Positions 1 to 8,774 are shown, numbered from the stretch's first letter. The stretch is 64,000 bases of DNA from Desulfosediminicola ganghwensis (GCF_005116675.2 NZ_CP050699.1:1697001-1761000), one strand, 5' to 3'. The notes: generated by a model not told the origin, from the letters alone. Program-made: numbers and translations.

Positions 1-1247
1 TTGTTCTCATGGCAATACGGGTACCGATCCCCTTTGCTTTGCTCGCTTCAACTCTGGTCTACTATTTCGGCGCTGAACTGCCGCTCAATATTGTGGTGGT
101 TCGTCTTCTGCGTTCATTCGATTCGTTTATCCTGCTGGCCATCCCTTTCTTCATCCTCGCAGGTCGAATCATGTCCGAGGCGGGAATCAGCGACCGGTTG
201 ATCCGGGTGGCTGACCTTATCGTCGGGAGAGTCAAAGGCAGCCTGGCGTACACAAATATTGTGGTCAGCATGTTCTTTGGCGGTATCACCGGTACAGCCA
301 TTTCAGATACCACAGCAATTGGTTCTATCCTTATTCCCTCAATGGTGAAAAAGGGGTACTCGAGAAGCTTCAGTGCCGCAGTTACTGCTGCCTCATCAAC
401 CATGGGTCCTATCATTCCCCCGAGCCTCATGTTCATCATATATGGCTCCATTGCCCAGGTCTCCATTCGGGATATGTTTCTTGCCGGCGCTATTCCCGGG
501 TTGCTGGTCGGAATCTCACAGATGGCGGTGGTGAAAATTCATGCCATCAAGAATGACCTCCCCAGAAGGGAGGAAACGATTTCTCCTCGTGAGGCGTGCA
601 TAATTGTTCGGGACGCCTCTCTGGCTATCCTGCTGCCGGTAATAATTCTCGGCGGGATCCTTCTCGGAATCGTCAGTCCCACCGAGGCGGCGGTCGTGGC
701 TGCCTTTTATGCCGGTATCATCGCCATGTTTGTTTACCGGACTCTGAGCGTGAGACGGCTGCTGACGGTAATCAAAGAGTCCGCGGTTGAGACTGGCAGC
801 GTTTCGATAATTATCGCTGCTGCTGCTCTTTTTGGCTGGGCGTTGTCCAACGAGCAGGCCCCTCAGATGTTTGCAGAATGGCTGATGGATAGTTCATTAT
901 CGAAATGGCAGATCCTGTTGATGATCAACCTGATGCTGTTTGGGCTCGGGATGTTCATGGACAGCATTCCAGCCATCATGATTGTGACGCCTGTCTTGCT
1001 GCCTCTCTTTAACATGCTCAACATTGACCCACTGCATGCCGGTTTATTCATGAGCGTTAATCTCATTACCGGTCTTGCCACACCGCCCGTTGGCTGCTGT
1101 CTGTTTGCTGCCTCGATAATATCAGAGTCACCAATGGAGAAGATAAGCCGGGCAATCCTGCCTTTTCTCCTGGCGAATGTTATTGTGGTGTTGCTGGTAA
1201 CATATATTCCCAGCATATCTTTATTTATTCCTTCTTTATTGAAGTAA
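1..1247 (+). CDS. dctM: TRAP transporter large permease (DctM family), 5' end outside window
   Basis: This is the large membrane subunit of a tripartite ATP-independent periplasmic transporter, which takes up organic acids or similar solutes. The frame is open to the left edge and the first ATG (9) falls inside the first membrane helix of the family, so the true start lies upstream. About 412 residues are visible against 425-430 for the family. The protein is strongly hydrophobic. It carries the DctM loop GGITGTAISDTTAIGSI near residue 92, and a later PTEAAVVAAFYAG segment. Its DctP and DctQ partners are not in view; the DctPQM set at 39-41.8 kb is separate. The substrate cannot be told from the permease. 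Confidence 0.9.
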   Translation, partial: VLMAIRVPIPFALLASTLVYYFGAELPLNIVVVRLLRSFDSFILLAIPFFILAGRIMSEAGISDRLIRVADLIVGRVKGSLAYTNIVVSMFFGGITGTAISDTTAIGSILIPSMVKKGYSRSFSAAVTAASSTMGPIIPPSLMFIIYGSIAQVSIRDMFLAGAIPGLLVGISQMAVVKIHAIKNDLPRREETISPREACIIVRDASLAILLPVIILGGILLGIVSPTEAAVVAAFYAGIIAMFVYRTLSVRRLLTVIKESAVETGSVSIIIAAAALFGWALSNEQAPQMFAEWLMDSSLSKWQILLMINLMLFGLGMFMDSIPAIMIVTPVLLPLFNMLNIDPLHAGLFMSVNLITGLATPPVGCCLFAASIISESPMEKISRAILPFLLANVIVVLLVTYIPSISLFIPSLLK

Positions 1248-1670
1248 TGATTTTGATCCAGGGTGGTGCCGCCAATTGCATAAGGTTTTGCTTGGTACGC
1301 TCTATGAGATGCATAGCCTTGCAATTGAGGGCTTTGTTCGGAGGAAGCCTTGCTTGCTCTGGTGCCATCAACCACCTCCCTTGCTGGAGTTTGGCGGCAA
1401 CATACCCATGGTGTCTGGAGTCGAGGGAGGCAAGACGGTACAAGGACGTTTAAACAGTATTTTATCGTGAATGTCACCCTGCTTTTACTATAGGGTCGAA
1501 GGTCACTGAGGCGTTCTGTGCCGTTCACCATTAAAAAAGTGGGTACAGGTGGTAGCCACGCAAAATACATCCTGTTGGATGCTCTGATCCTTCGCGAAAA
1601 TTTGATAACCCCTGGCTGTAATACAGCAAAGAAATGACGAAAAGCTCGCTAGGGGTAAGAATTTTCTTTG
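1248..1670. other. Intergenic stretch without a credible gene
   Basis: Open frames here are short on both strands and none has a recognisable domain or a convincing ribosome binding site. The stretch lies between the TRAP permease and a group II intron fragment, so it is probably mobile-element debris. I could not assign it to a family. Confidence 0.5.
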
Positions 1671-1744
1671 GGAAACGCCTGGTACGGACCCCTCATGCCA
1701 GGTGTTGCGGGGGCGGGGGAGAAAAACCTTCGGCTGTCCGATTA
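1671..1744 (+). mobile_element. Group II intron 3' end fragment (domains V and VI)
   Basis: A domain V-like hairpin (arms AACGCCTGG and CCAGGTGTT) is followed by a G-rich/C-rich hairpin like domain VI, then TCCGATT. The same arrangement, with GGGAAACGCCT, a CGGACCC loop and GGGGGAGAAAAA, recurs at the 3' end of the RT-less intron ending near 8768. Nothing resembling domains I-IV or a reverse transcriptase precedes it, so only the tail remains. It lies 45 bp left of the IS66 element. Confidence 0.6.
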
Positions 1745-1799
1745 GGGTTTTTTCAATAGAGATTGCTCACATACTCAGCAGTATATTTGTAAGCGGTAA

Positions 1800-3428
1800 T
1801 TAAACCCCACTCACATTTCCAGCTATTCGTAGATCGTCAGCTTTTAAATTCATCGGCAAAAGTTTCAACAGCTCTGAACGAGATTCTGCAAACGGTAATT
1901 TTTCAAATAGATATCGAAGGTAGTTATACGGTTCCAAATTATTGGCCTTGGCTGTTTCAACCAGGCTATAGATCACGGCGCTCGCCTTAGCACCTTCCTG
2001 TGTTCCTGCAAACAGCCAGTTTTTTCTGCCAACGACAAATGGGCGTATTGCGTTCTCAGCGGCATTATTGTCCGGCGTCATTTCAGGAATATCGAGGTAG
2101 ACCAATAAGCGTTTCCACTGGTTGAGGGTATAATTCACCGCAGATCCAAGCAAACTCTTCGGTGTCACTTGGCTAGACTTTTTGCTCAGCCAAAGGAAGA
2201 AATCTTCCAGAATCGGCCGAGCCTTTTTTCGACGCAAGGCAAGCAGGTCTTCATCTGCAAGACCTTGTTTAGCTGCCTCTTTTTCAATTGCATAAATTTG
2301 TCGAATATAGTTCAGCGCTACATCGGTGCTGCCCGCCTTTTTGGTTTTGCCACGACCTTTTTGTGCATCAACAAATTTACGGCGAACATGAGCCCAACAG
2401 CCAGCGTGGGCAATATTCGGTTGCGTATCAAGAAAGTCGTACCCAGCGTAACCATCTGATTGCACGGCTCCACGATATCCCGCAAGCAGCTCCCTTGCAA
2501 TTTTGGCTGAACGACTTGGAGCATAATGATAGATCAGGCCGGGATGATGTGGATCACCACCGCGACATATCCACATATACGATTTAGTTGTTGGTGACCG
2601 CCCCGGTTCAGCCAGAACCTGAACCGAGGTTTCATCGATATTGATTAACGGACCGGAATGAATCTCTCGCCACAGCAGTTCAAGAAGTGGTGTGCAGGCA
2701 CCGGCAGCTTTCATTGCCCAATTAGCCATGGTTGCCCTGGGTATTTCAGCTCCCAGCCGGGAAAATTGTCTTTCCTGCCGGTAAAATGGCAGTGCATCAC
2801 AGAATTTTGCAGTAAGTATATGGGCGAGTAAGCCCGCGGTAGCAATTCCCTTGCTGATAATCTGCTTTGGCGGTGGTGCAATTTTCACCACTGGCCCTTC
2901 AGACTCCAATCCTTCACAGGCTTTACAAGCATATTTAGGGCGAATATGACGCACAACCCGTATAATAGCTGGGACGATATCCAACTTTTCGGAAATATCC
3001 TCACCTATACGATCCAGCTCCGCCCCACAATTGCAGACTTTATCATCTTCGGGAATGTCATGTACGATTTCGACCCTGGGCAGGTTAGCCGGTAACGGCT
3101 TGCGGCCTCGTTTCGCTCGAGTATGTTCAGGGACTTCAACAACCTCGGCAACTGGCTCAACCTCAGGTTCAGGCATGTCAAAGAGAGGCAGTTGCATCAC
3201 GCCTGCTTCGGCTCCTCCTTTTTCACTTTTTTTGCCAAACAGTTTGGCATAGAGTAGACGAACCTGCTCTCGTAAAAGCTCGGTTTCCCGCTCGTAACGA
3301 CGTTGGGTTTCAACGAGAAGTCGTTTGAGTTCTGCCGGGTCATCAGGAAGGTTTGCTGTATCGAAATTCATGTGTGCAATATACCACATAAACATTGCCA
3401 TAACAGCTAGTTCAAGCAATATTTCCAT
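1800..3428 (-). CDS. tnpC: IS66 transposase TnpC
   Basis: This is the DDE transposase of the IS66 element, 542 residues as called. An N-terminal leucine-zipper-like helix (about residues 30-70) is followed by a Cys-rich zinc-binding stretch (CNCGAEL and CKACEG, about 130-175). The catalytic core contains NIDETSVQVL (first Asp), VQSDGYAGYD (second Asp) and PDNNAAENAIRPF (Glu). The called ATG lies 5 nt after the tnpB stop, which suits coupled translation. The family usually begins like MNFDTANLPDDP, which would put the start at 3371. The frame is intact, so the enzyme is probably active. Confidence 0.95.
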   Translation of the reverse strand: MEILLELAVMAMFMWYIAHMNFDTANLPDDPAELKRLLVETQRRYERETELLREQVRLLYAKLFGKKSEKGGAEAGVMQLPLFDMPEPEVEPVAEVVEVPEHTRAKRGRKPLPANLPRVEIVHDIPEDDKVCNCGAELDRIGEDISEKLDIVPAIIRVVRHIRPKYACKACEGLESEGPVVKIAPPPKQIISKGIATAGLLAHILTAKFCDALPFYRQERQFSRLGAEIPRATMANWAMKAAGACTPLLELLWREIHSGPLINIDETSVQVLAEPGRSPTTKSYMWICRGGDPHHPGLIYHYAPSRSAKIARELLAGYRGAVQSDGYAGYDFLDTQPNIAHAGCWAHVRRKFVDAQKGRGKTKKAGSTDVALNYIRQIYAIEKEAAKQGLADEDLLALRRKKARPILEDFFLWLSKKSSQVTPKSLLGSAVNYTLNQWKRLLVYLDIPEMTPDNNAAENAIRPFVVGRKNWLFAGTQEGAKASAVIYSLVETAKANNLEPYNYLRYLFEKLPFAESRSELLKLLPMNLKADDLRIAGNVSGV

Positions 3429-3433
3429 AAATA

Positions 3434-3781
3434 TTATGATACTGAATTGTAGCTAAGTTGCATGTGAGCCTGTTGCACATCAAGCCCATGTAAAAGCCAC
3501 TGCAAAGCAGTTTCATGGACTTCAATTACCTCTTCTTCTGATTCCGGCCAACGAAAGACATCTGCCTCAAGTCGTTTTTGCCAGATGCAAAAACCATTTT
3601 GATACCAGTAAAGGATCTTGACCATATCCCTTTTCCTATTACAGAAAGCGAACAGACTGCCCGAGAAAAGATCGAGGTCAAACTGATCTTCAACAAGAAG
3701 AGACAAACCGTTTATTGACTTGCGCATATCGGTAACCCCGAGAGCAATGTAGACTCGGACATTTGCTGGAGTGGGAATCAT
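3434..3781 (-). CDS. tnpB: IS66 accessory protein TnpB
   Basis: This is the 115-residue second IS66 protein (Orf2 type), needed for transposition of many family members but of unclear biochemical role. The family pattern is plain: GVTDMRKSINGLSLLV near the N-terminus, then LFAFCNRKRDMVKILYW and WQKRLEADVF. The ATG overlaps the end of tnpA by 4 nt and tnpC follows after 5 nt, so the three are translated as one coupled unit. Confidence 0.95.
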   Translation of the reverse strand: MIPTPANVRVYIALGVTDMRKSINGLSLLVEDQFDLDLFSGSLFAFCNRKRDMVKILYWYQNGFCIWQKRLEADVFRWPESEEEVIEVHETALQWLLHGLDVQQAHMQLSYNSVS

Positions 3782-4116
3782 GTTAGCTGCTCCAGGGTCT
3801 TCACAGCTTTTTTCAATTGTTCGGCGCAGAAGTCACTCTGAATTTCGAGCTTAAATCGATTGACATGTACTGCGATGCTAGCAGGAGAAGCCGTAACAGG
3901 ATTATCTGGAAGTGTTGCTGGTACAGTAAGTGGGTAAAACGCAACCTGCCTATCATTCAGGTTTTTTAGTTTGCGCTTCCAGTAGCCAAATGTCGCCAGA
4001 GCAATGCCGTGCGATTGACAATAGGTTTTCTGACTCAGATTACTTGATTGCCAAGCAGTGATATGTTTTTGCCAGTATTCCTGCTTCTGCTGTAGTTTCG
4101 AGATTGTGCCGTTCAC
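3778..4116 (-). CDS. tnpA: IS66 accessory protein TnpA
   Basis: This is the first gene of the IS66 element, 112 residues. The N-terminal half has the helix-turn-helix-like pattern of the IS66 Orf1 group (SNLSQKTYCQSHGIALATF then YWKRKLK). It probably binds the element ends. An AGGAGG-like site (rc of cctcct, about 4124-4129) lies just upstream of the ATG, and the gene ends overlapping tnpB. About 80 bp separate it from the right inverted repeat, which should hold the promoter. Confidence 0.9.
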   Translation of the reverse strand: MNGTISKLQQKQEYWQKHITAWQSSNLSQKTYCQSHGIALATFGYWKRKLKNLNDRQVAFYPLTVPATLPDNPVTASPASIAVHVNRFKLEIQSDFCAEQLKKAVKTLEQLT

Positions 4117-4351
4117 GATGTATACCTCCTTGGTTATGGTGAGGCATACTGGAACATGAATTTATAGGACTGAAAAGATGGGGTTTATTGGTCGCTTACG
4201 TATATTTCGTTGATTGCTCACATTTGTAACAGCGGTATGCGATATTTTCATAATAGATTGCACACTCATCATAATGGCCTGTAGAGCTTTGACTAGATTT
4301 TGACCATTTATTTCTTTCTATTTTTATACTCACGTAGGTTGCTTTTGTACA

Positions 4352-4409
4352 GGTAACGTGTAGGGTAACCGGCGAGCTTTAGCGAGTCCGTGTTTACCCG
4401 TTTGTTATC
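4352..4409 (-). repeat. attC recombination site a (intact)
   Basis: Read on the minus strand it runs from GATAAC to GTTACC. The inner arms pair as GGGTAA-(A)-C-(A)-CGG with CCGGTTACCC: perfect pairing apart from two extra bases in one arm, the extrahelical bases that mark the strand an integron integrase uses. The loop is ACTCGCTAAAGCTCG. It begins at the stop codon of the 4409 gene, as expected for a cassette. Confidence 0.8.
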
Positions 4410-4945
4410 TATTTATTTGATATTTGTTTTTTTTCAATACTTGCCAAAACAATTGCTAATATGGATGACACTAAACTAAGTGAGATGCAGTTCAATGTTG
4501 TTTTAAATGCATACTCGTTGGCAATTTGAGGTAGATTTAAAAGTTTCCATATTGGCCCTAATACTTCAGATGCGACTAAAGGGACTGTTGCTAACCCAAA
4601 GATCGTTGTGAGGCAAATGCCTACTTTTGCAGTTAGCTTATTCTCGTGAATTTTTGTTTCATTTTCTCGGATTGCCAGGGTGGTTTTAATTCTTTCTTTG
4701 ACAGTATTAACACCTAGTTCTTCCCAACCTTTTTTTAGCAATTCTCTTATCTCACCAAAATGACTAGCGGTATACATATCATGTTCTAATTTTAGAATGG
4801 AAGATTGAGCCTTCAGTACTTCAGAGGATTCTGTGTATTTTTCAATAGCATTTAATAGGCTATAATATAACATACTGCCATACTCTAACATTTCTGAAAT
4901 AACTTGTGCTTCATAGATTAGATGTCCCATTATTAGGATCAGCAT
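4409..4945 (-). CDS. Cassette-borne small membrane protein, unknown function
   Basis: The open frame reaches 5026 but overlaps the preceding gene, which ends at 4911. An internal start at 4945 (MLILIMGH) or 4930 (MGHLIYEA) is more likely. The product is about 170-180 residues. A helical, charged N-terminal part is followed by two membrane segments near the C-terminus (about residues 130-150 and 170-195 of the long frame) and a Lys-rich tail. No family was recognised. The tight overlap with the upstream gene suggests the two are translated together and act together. The attC site begins at its stop codon. Confidence 0.6.
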   Translation of the reverse strand: MLILIMGHLIYEAQVISEMLEYGSMLYYSLLNAIEKYTESSEVLKAQSSILKLEHDMYTASHFGEIRELLKKGWEELGVNTVKERIKTTLAIRENETKIHENKLTAKVGICLTTIFGLATVPLVASEVLGPIWKLLNLPQIANEYAFKTTLNCISLSLVSSILAIVLASIEKKQISNK

Positions 4946-6071
4946 GTTCTTTTTGTTGTAGCACTCCATTCTTAGACCAAACCCACAAACTTGCAGAAAG
5001 GTTAATGTAAATAGAATAATCTTCAAATGGTCGTAGATCTTTTTCTAGATAATTTAATGCCACTTTTTTATCTGCAATATTAGTTCTAGCTAATATACTA
5101 CCCCAGTGGTACCCATGATGTTTTTCATTTTCACTAGCTGTTTTCTTTTGGTTTGAAAAGTTAGTAATGTGAATATGAGGTCTGCCTGTCCAATAAGAAG
5201 CAACATGGGGTATATGTCGTTGACCAAATAATATCTTTCTTATACCGTATCTCGGATTACTAATTATATGAGTTGCGGTTAGGAATATTGACAGTGCAAC
5301 ATTCTGCAATCTATCTTTTGTAGAAACCTCTTCTGAACTAGATAATGGGCTAAGTACAAATTGAAAATCACCTTCATCATATGTGGTTGCTAGAAAATCT
5401 ACAGCTTCTTCATGTTTCTTCTGTAAGAAATAATGTTCTAGTCTTTTAAAAATATTCCAAGGGCCTAACGAATCATATGATGCACGAGTAGCATGCTTCG
5501 AAAATGATCTTGGAACTTCAACTTTCTCAAATGAATGTTTAAAAAGGTTGACGGCACCTGAAATTAAATTTTCAATTTTAGTAGTGCTTTGAGGGGATAT
5601 CGTACGGAAGGATAAAGTGATTATGCCTGTTTCATAGATATTCAAAATTGGATAACAGATAACTTTGCCACCATTTTCTTCTGAATAAATTAGATTTATT
5701 TGACCTAAAAATGCTCTTAAGTATGGGTGAGGTAATGTGTCACTTTCACCACCAATAACCCTCAACTCATTAAATCGTAAATGGGCTGCTTGATACCATG
5801 CTTCAAATGCAAAACCACTTGGACCACTAATATCTTCTGGGAATTTGATTAATTTGATTTCACCCTGTGAACCGTATGGCTCATGGTTGACATCTGTGTA
5901 TCCCCTACAAAACCCATCTTGAGACTTCCAAAAAGTTTGCCCATTTTGGAGCATTGCAAGCTCAACAAACTCAGCTTCAACCAATTTACATGCTGCAGCT
6001 TCTAAATCAATAGATTGGGATTGAATATAAGTGCTATATGTGTGCCATATTTCCCATTCGTGAATCTGCAT
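4911..6071 (-). CDS. Cassette-borne protein of unknown function
   Basis: This is a 386-residue soluble-looking protein with no signal peptide or clear membrane helix. I do not recognise a domain. The N-terminal third is rich in Trp and acidic residues; the middle holds a stretch ending RPHIHITNFSNQKK. The gene has the low GC of the array. It overlaps the membrane-protein gene at 4409 by a few codons, so one cassette seems to carry a two-gene unit, which is less common than single-gene cassettes. Confidence 0.65.
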   Translation of the reverse strand: MQIHEWEIWHTYSTYIQSQSIDLEAAACKLVEAEFVELAMLQNGQTFWKSQDGFCRGYTDVNHEPYGSQGEIKLIKFPEDISGPSGFAFEAWYQAAHLRFNELRVIGGESDTLPHPYLRAFLGQINLIYSEENGGKVICYPILNIYETGIITLSFRTISPQSTTKIENLISGAVNLFKHSFEKVEVPRSFSKHATRASYDSLGPWNIFKRLEHYFLQKKHEEAVDFLATTYDEGDFQFVLSPLSSSEEVSTKDRLQNVALSIFLTATHIISNPRYGIRKILFGQRHIPHVASYWTGRPHIHITNFSNQKKTASENEKHHGYHWGSILARTNIADKKVALNYLEKDLRPFEDYSIYINLSASLWVWSKNGVLQQKEHADPNNGTSNL

Positions 6072-6107
6072 TTTGTGGAATAGTTACTCAATTATAGATT
6101 GTTTTAA

Positions 6108-6833
6108 GATAACGTTGAGTTCACCGATCGAGTCGCCCGGGGGAATCTCACCCCCAGGCTCTCACAGAACCGTACGTGAGACTCTCGCCTCATACGGCTC
6201 TTCATGACCCCTATTCAGAATAAGTTTGCATTGCTAGGAGGTTCTTCCTATTGCTAGTTGACCAATAAGCAAATTCAGATATGTTACCCCCTTCGCTCCA
6301 TCTCCATTACAGAGACTTCATCACTACTACGAGGTAATCTGCCCCCGTGCTCCGCATCAGTACTTTCATCCTTGTGGGACCGCCACTTGGATTTTTCCCT
6401 TAACATCGGAACGACAGGTTCCCACGTTCCTTATGAAAGCCTGTATTAGGATCATGCCACCTCTATGCCGGTCACCGTGTGGGCAGTAAACAGGTTGCCT
6501 CCACACTCATCCCAGATCAGCTCGCGTTACCCTGGTTTTGATGACGTCTGTCAACGCTGATTTCGGCACCTCGTCGGTGGTTCACTTTCGTTCATCTTCC
6601 TAAAACATACCTGACAGATTTACTTTCTGCCTTTCCCTACTCGCTCACTACCATGGCTCTTTACCACAGCAGCAGTAGGTGGTTTGAACCCAAATCCTGC
6701 AATCCGAGTTCGAAGAGCCCTCCTTCATCTTTCACAAAGTTACAGAAAGTTATGAGTTCCTTTCTTCGTGGCACATGCGAGCTTCAGCGAGTCCAGCGGA
6801 ACGCAGTGGAGCGATAGTGAACGCCTTGTTAGC
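6108..6833 (-). repeat. attC site b, split by a group II intron
   Basis: Minus-strand halves are GCTAACAAGGCGTTCAC (plus a loop, 6775-6833) and GGTGAACTCAACGTTATC (6108-6126). GTTCAC pairs with GTGAAC, and GCTAAC/GTTATC are the outer ends. The two halves are separated by the intron at 6128-6774. The first half includes the stop codon of the gene at 6829. Confidence 0.65.
6128..6774 (-). mobile_element. Group II intron without reverse transcriptase, inside an attC site
   Basis: The 3' end carries a textbook domain V (GAGCCGTATGAGGC ... GTACGGTTC, near 6168-6203). It is followed by a domain VI hairpin with GGGGG/CCCCC arms and ends ACTCGAT. The 5' end begins GTGCCACG. The internal text resembles the domain I-IV leader of bacterial introns, but there is no maturase or reverse transcriptase frame; the whole element is about 650 nt. 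It may still fold, but it would need a helper protein from another copy to move or splice efficiently. Boundaries are by eye, to within a few bases. Confidence 0.75.
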
Positions 6834-7377
6834 TTATTCCTAATAATTTTGGTATTATATTCACTGCAACACCGACTGAAACATCTTTAGATATTGCAGT
6901 AGTGTTTGAGAATATATTTTTAATTGCTCCAATATAAGAGGAGGCTTCATTTTCAAGTTTCCCTTCTTTAAACTTTTTGTTTAGGTGAGAGAAGGATTTC
7001 GAAGTCAGCCTATATCCACCTTGATGACAGGTTGAAATGAGATTTTCAGCCAATAGAAACTCGATCGTTCCTTGATATATCTCTAATTGTACTCGTTCAT
7101 CATTGTGCCTTTCTTCTTCCACTTCTCGCCATTGCTCTTTAGATTTTTCTATTTTCTCTTTAAAATCTTTTTCACGTAATTTCTCGCTGTAACTATGTTC
7201 TAACAACTCAGCCATGTCTTTTTTGATTTTTAATTCTTTCAATTCATCTTTTTTATCAAAACAAAGATAGTCTGAAATAATTGTCATACGGTCAATAGAA
7301 CAAGGTACCGGGAATTTCTGATAAAGAATTTCAAATATTTTAGCCGTATATATACTGAACTGTTCAATGTTATCCAT
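6829..7377 (-). CDS. Cassette-borne protein of unknown function
   Basis: This is a 182-residue protein with no family I recognise. The centre (about residues 45-100) is a long, highly charged helix that should form a coiled coil (many K/E, including SKEQWREVEEERHNDE). The part around residues 100-135 looks like a small winged-helix unit (TIEFLLAENLISTCHQGGYRLTSKSF). The last 35 residues are mildly hydrophobic and could touch a membrane. The stop codon lies within the attC end, typical for a cassette gene. Confidence 0.65.
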   Translation of the reverse strand: MDNIEQFSIYTAKIFEILYQKFPVPCSIDRMTIISDYLCFDKKDELKELKIKKDMAELLEHSYSEKLREKDFKEKIEKSKEQWREVEEERHNDERVQLEIYQGTIEFLLAENLISTCHQGGYRLTSKSFSHLNKKFKEGKLENEASSYIGAIKNIFSNTTAISKDVSVGVAVNIIPKLLGIS

Positions 7378-7390
7378 AAGGTTATTTTTT

Positions 7391-7405
7391 GAACGCTTTG
7401 TTAGC
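7391..7405 (-). repeat. Degenerate attC site c
   Basis: The minus strand shows GCTAACAAAGCGTTC directly after the gene at 7418, matching the left half of the other sites. Only about 14 bp lie between it and the next start codon, so a full right half with GTTA is missing. It is probably a decayed or rearranged attC, and the two flanking genes may now behave as one unit. Confidence 0.4.
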
Positions 7406-7417
7406 TAAATTATATTT

Positions 7418-7993
7418 TTATTGTGGATATATAAAGTGTACAGGTGAAGAATTTTCAAGCCATTCAGTAGCATTTTGGCCTATTCGTTTTACTTCATCAT
7501 ATAGGGGCTTCAATTCAAGTTCGAACTTTGTCCCATCTCGATTTTCCGATATAAATATTAGTTCCTCTTGTAGGAGTACTCTTTTAATTCGAGTTTCATC
7601 TCTTATTAAATAATTATAGCCAGACCTAGAATCTAGAACGATTTCCATGATTGAACCTGCGTCATCTCGTACCCAATTGTCAATGCGTTCATCGAAATGT
7701 TCCGCATTGTCTCTAGCATTTCGCGTAAGAACTTCAGATGCACCTGAAACACTAAGTTTTTCCTTTAGCAAAGCCATTCTTTCCCTTTTTATGCCGTTAG
7801 GTCTAATTGGTGAGATATATTTAGATATCATACCAGCATGAGCCAGGAAGGAAGTTAGGTGAAACCAAACAAACCTTGTTTGTCTAGTTTGCTCATTTTC
7901 GATGCAATTAATCATTTCATGATAGTGAACTTCGGCACCTAATGAATGCATTGATACTTCTTGCATATACCATGTTAATTGTGTGTCATTCAT
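7418..7993 (-). CDS. Cassette-borne HEPN-like protein
   Basis: This is a 191-residue, largely helical protein. Residues about 80-105 contain RNARDNAEHFDERID, which fits the R-x4-H pattern of HEPN domains; many of these are RNases or nucleotidyl transferases' partners in toxin-antitoxin and defence systems. The pattern alone is short, so the call is tentative. The N-terminal half has conserved-looking His and Trp positions (VHYHEMINCIEN, FVWFHLTSFLAHAG). No antitoxin-sized gene lies immediately beside it apart from the next cassette. Confidence 0.6.
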   Translation of the reverse strand: MNDTQLTWYMQEVSMHSLGAEVHYHEMINCIENEQTRQTRFVWFHLTSFLAHAGMISKYISPIRPNGIKRERMALLKEKLSVSGASEVLTRNARDNAEHFDERIDNWVRDDAGSIMEIVLDSRSGYNYLIRDETRIKRVLLQEELIFISENRDGTKFELELKPLYDEVKRIGQNATEWLENSSPVHFIYPQ

Positions 7994-8016
7994 ATTTTTT
8001 TCAATAGCTAACGTAG

Positions 8017-8053
8017 AGCTAACAGGCGCGTGCAGTCTGTGCGTCCTTGTTCA
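8017..8053 (-). repeat. attC site d
   Basis: On the minus strand the arms AACA-(A)-GG-(A)-CGC and GCGCCTGTT pair perfectly around two extra bases, with GTTAGC at the right end. The left outer end should lie next to the stop of the nuclease gene, but the RT-less intron ending near 8768 now separates the two. A second GTTAGC follows at 8006-8011, so the exact right edge is uncertain. Confidence 0.6.
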
Positions 8054-8062
8054 GCTTTTTGT

Positions 8063-8768
8063 GTGCGCCCGGCATGGGCGTGAACTAATAGGGTTAAAGT
8101 CCATTGTGTGTGATCCTGTGTTAAGTTAAATGCTTAACATGGAACACTAACCGATGGCAAGAGCATAACCGCGAGGTTGTGTTTGGAGGAAGCCTAAGTG
8201 TAACGATGTGGGTCGACGAACAGAAATGTCATATAAGGCCGAGTCTCTGGGTAAGGCAGCACAACATGTTTAAGCCCAAGGATCAGGAGATACGGTAAAT
8301 GACGCGATCGCTCATCATAAGTTCACGCAATTACCCGGGGAGGCCTGTCTCTCTAGCGTCTGGAAACAGGAGCGCGGACGGTGGTAACATCGGCTGTGAT
8401 GAGACAGGAGTCAGCAGAGGCCATAGTAGGCGAAGGAAGTCACCCAAAAGGCACATGGGGGACTGGAAACGAGCCAGGTGAAGAGAAAAGCCTGGAAGAC
8501 TCACCCCGCTGAAGGGCCAAACCCATAGAAGAAAGAGAGACCTCATATGCTCAACCACGCATTCAACCCGACAGGGCCGCCAATGGTAGGCGCGATGTGA
8601 GACAATCCAACTTTCGGTATTATCCGCAGCTGTTGCCTTCTTGCTGTCAAAGAGCTGCGGATATACTTTATCCGGCTACGGCCCGATGTTCTATGGGAAA
8701 CGCCTAGTGCGGACCCGCATGCTAGGTGTTGTGGGGGCTGGGGGAGAAAAACCCCCGGCTACCCGATT
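8063..8768 (+). mobile_element. Group II intron without reverse transcriptase
   Basis: It opens with GTGCGCCCGGCATGGGCG, a typical bacterial group II 5' end, followed by GTGAACTAATAGGGTTAAAG and further domain I text. The 3' end has a domain V hairpin (AACGCCTAG/CTAGGTGTT), a domain VI hairpin with GGGGG/CCCCC arms, and ends CTACCCGATT. The total is about 706 nt with no maturase frame. It lies on the strand opposite to the cassettes, about 6 bp beyond the stop of the nuclease gene. Its tail matches the fragment at 1671, so a full copy may exist elsewhere in the genome. Confidence 0.75.
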
Positions 8769-8774
8769 ATGTCT

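Larger units (their letters stand above)
1789..4199 (-). mobile_element. Complete IS66-family insertion sequence
   Basis: The element is about 2.41 kb. Its ends are imperfect inverted repeats starting GTAAGCG and sharing TAAACCCCA further in. It is flanked by a perfect 8-bp direct repeat, GTATATTT, at 1781-1788 and 4200-4207; 8 bp is the duplication typical of IS66. Inside are the three expected genes tnpA, tnpB and tnpC in order on the minus strand, all open. Intact ends, genes and duplication point to a recent insertion. Confidence 0.95.

Noticed and set aside
1225-1443. 72-residue frame overlapping the end of the TRAP permease
   Set aside because: Overlaps a real gene and has no family; probably debris.
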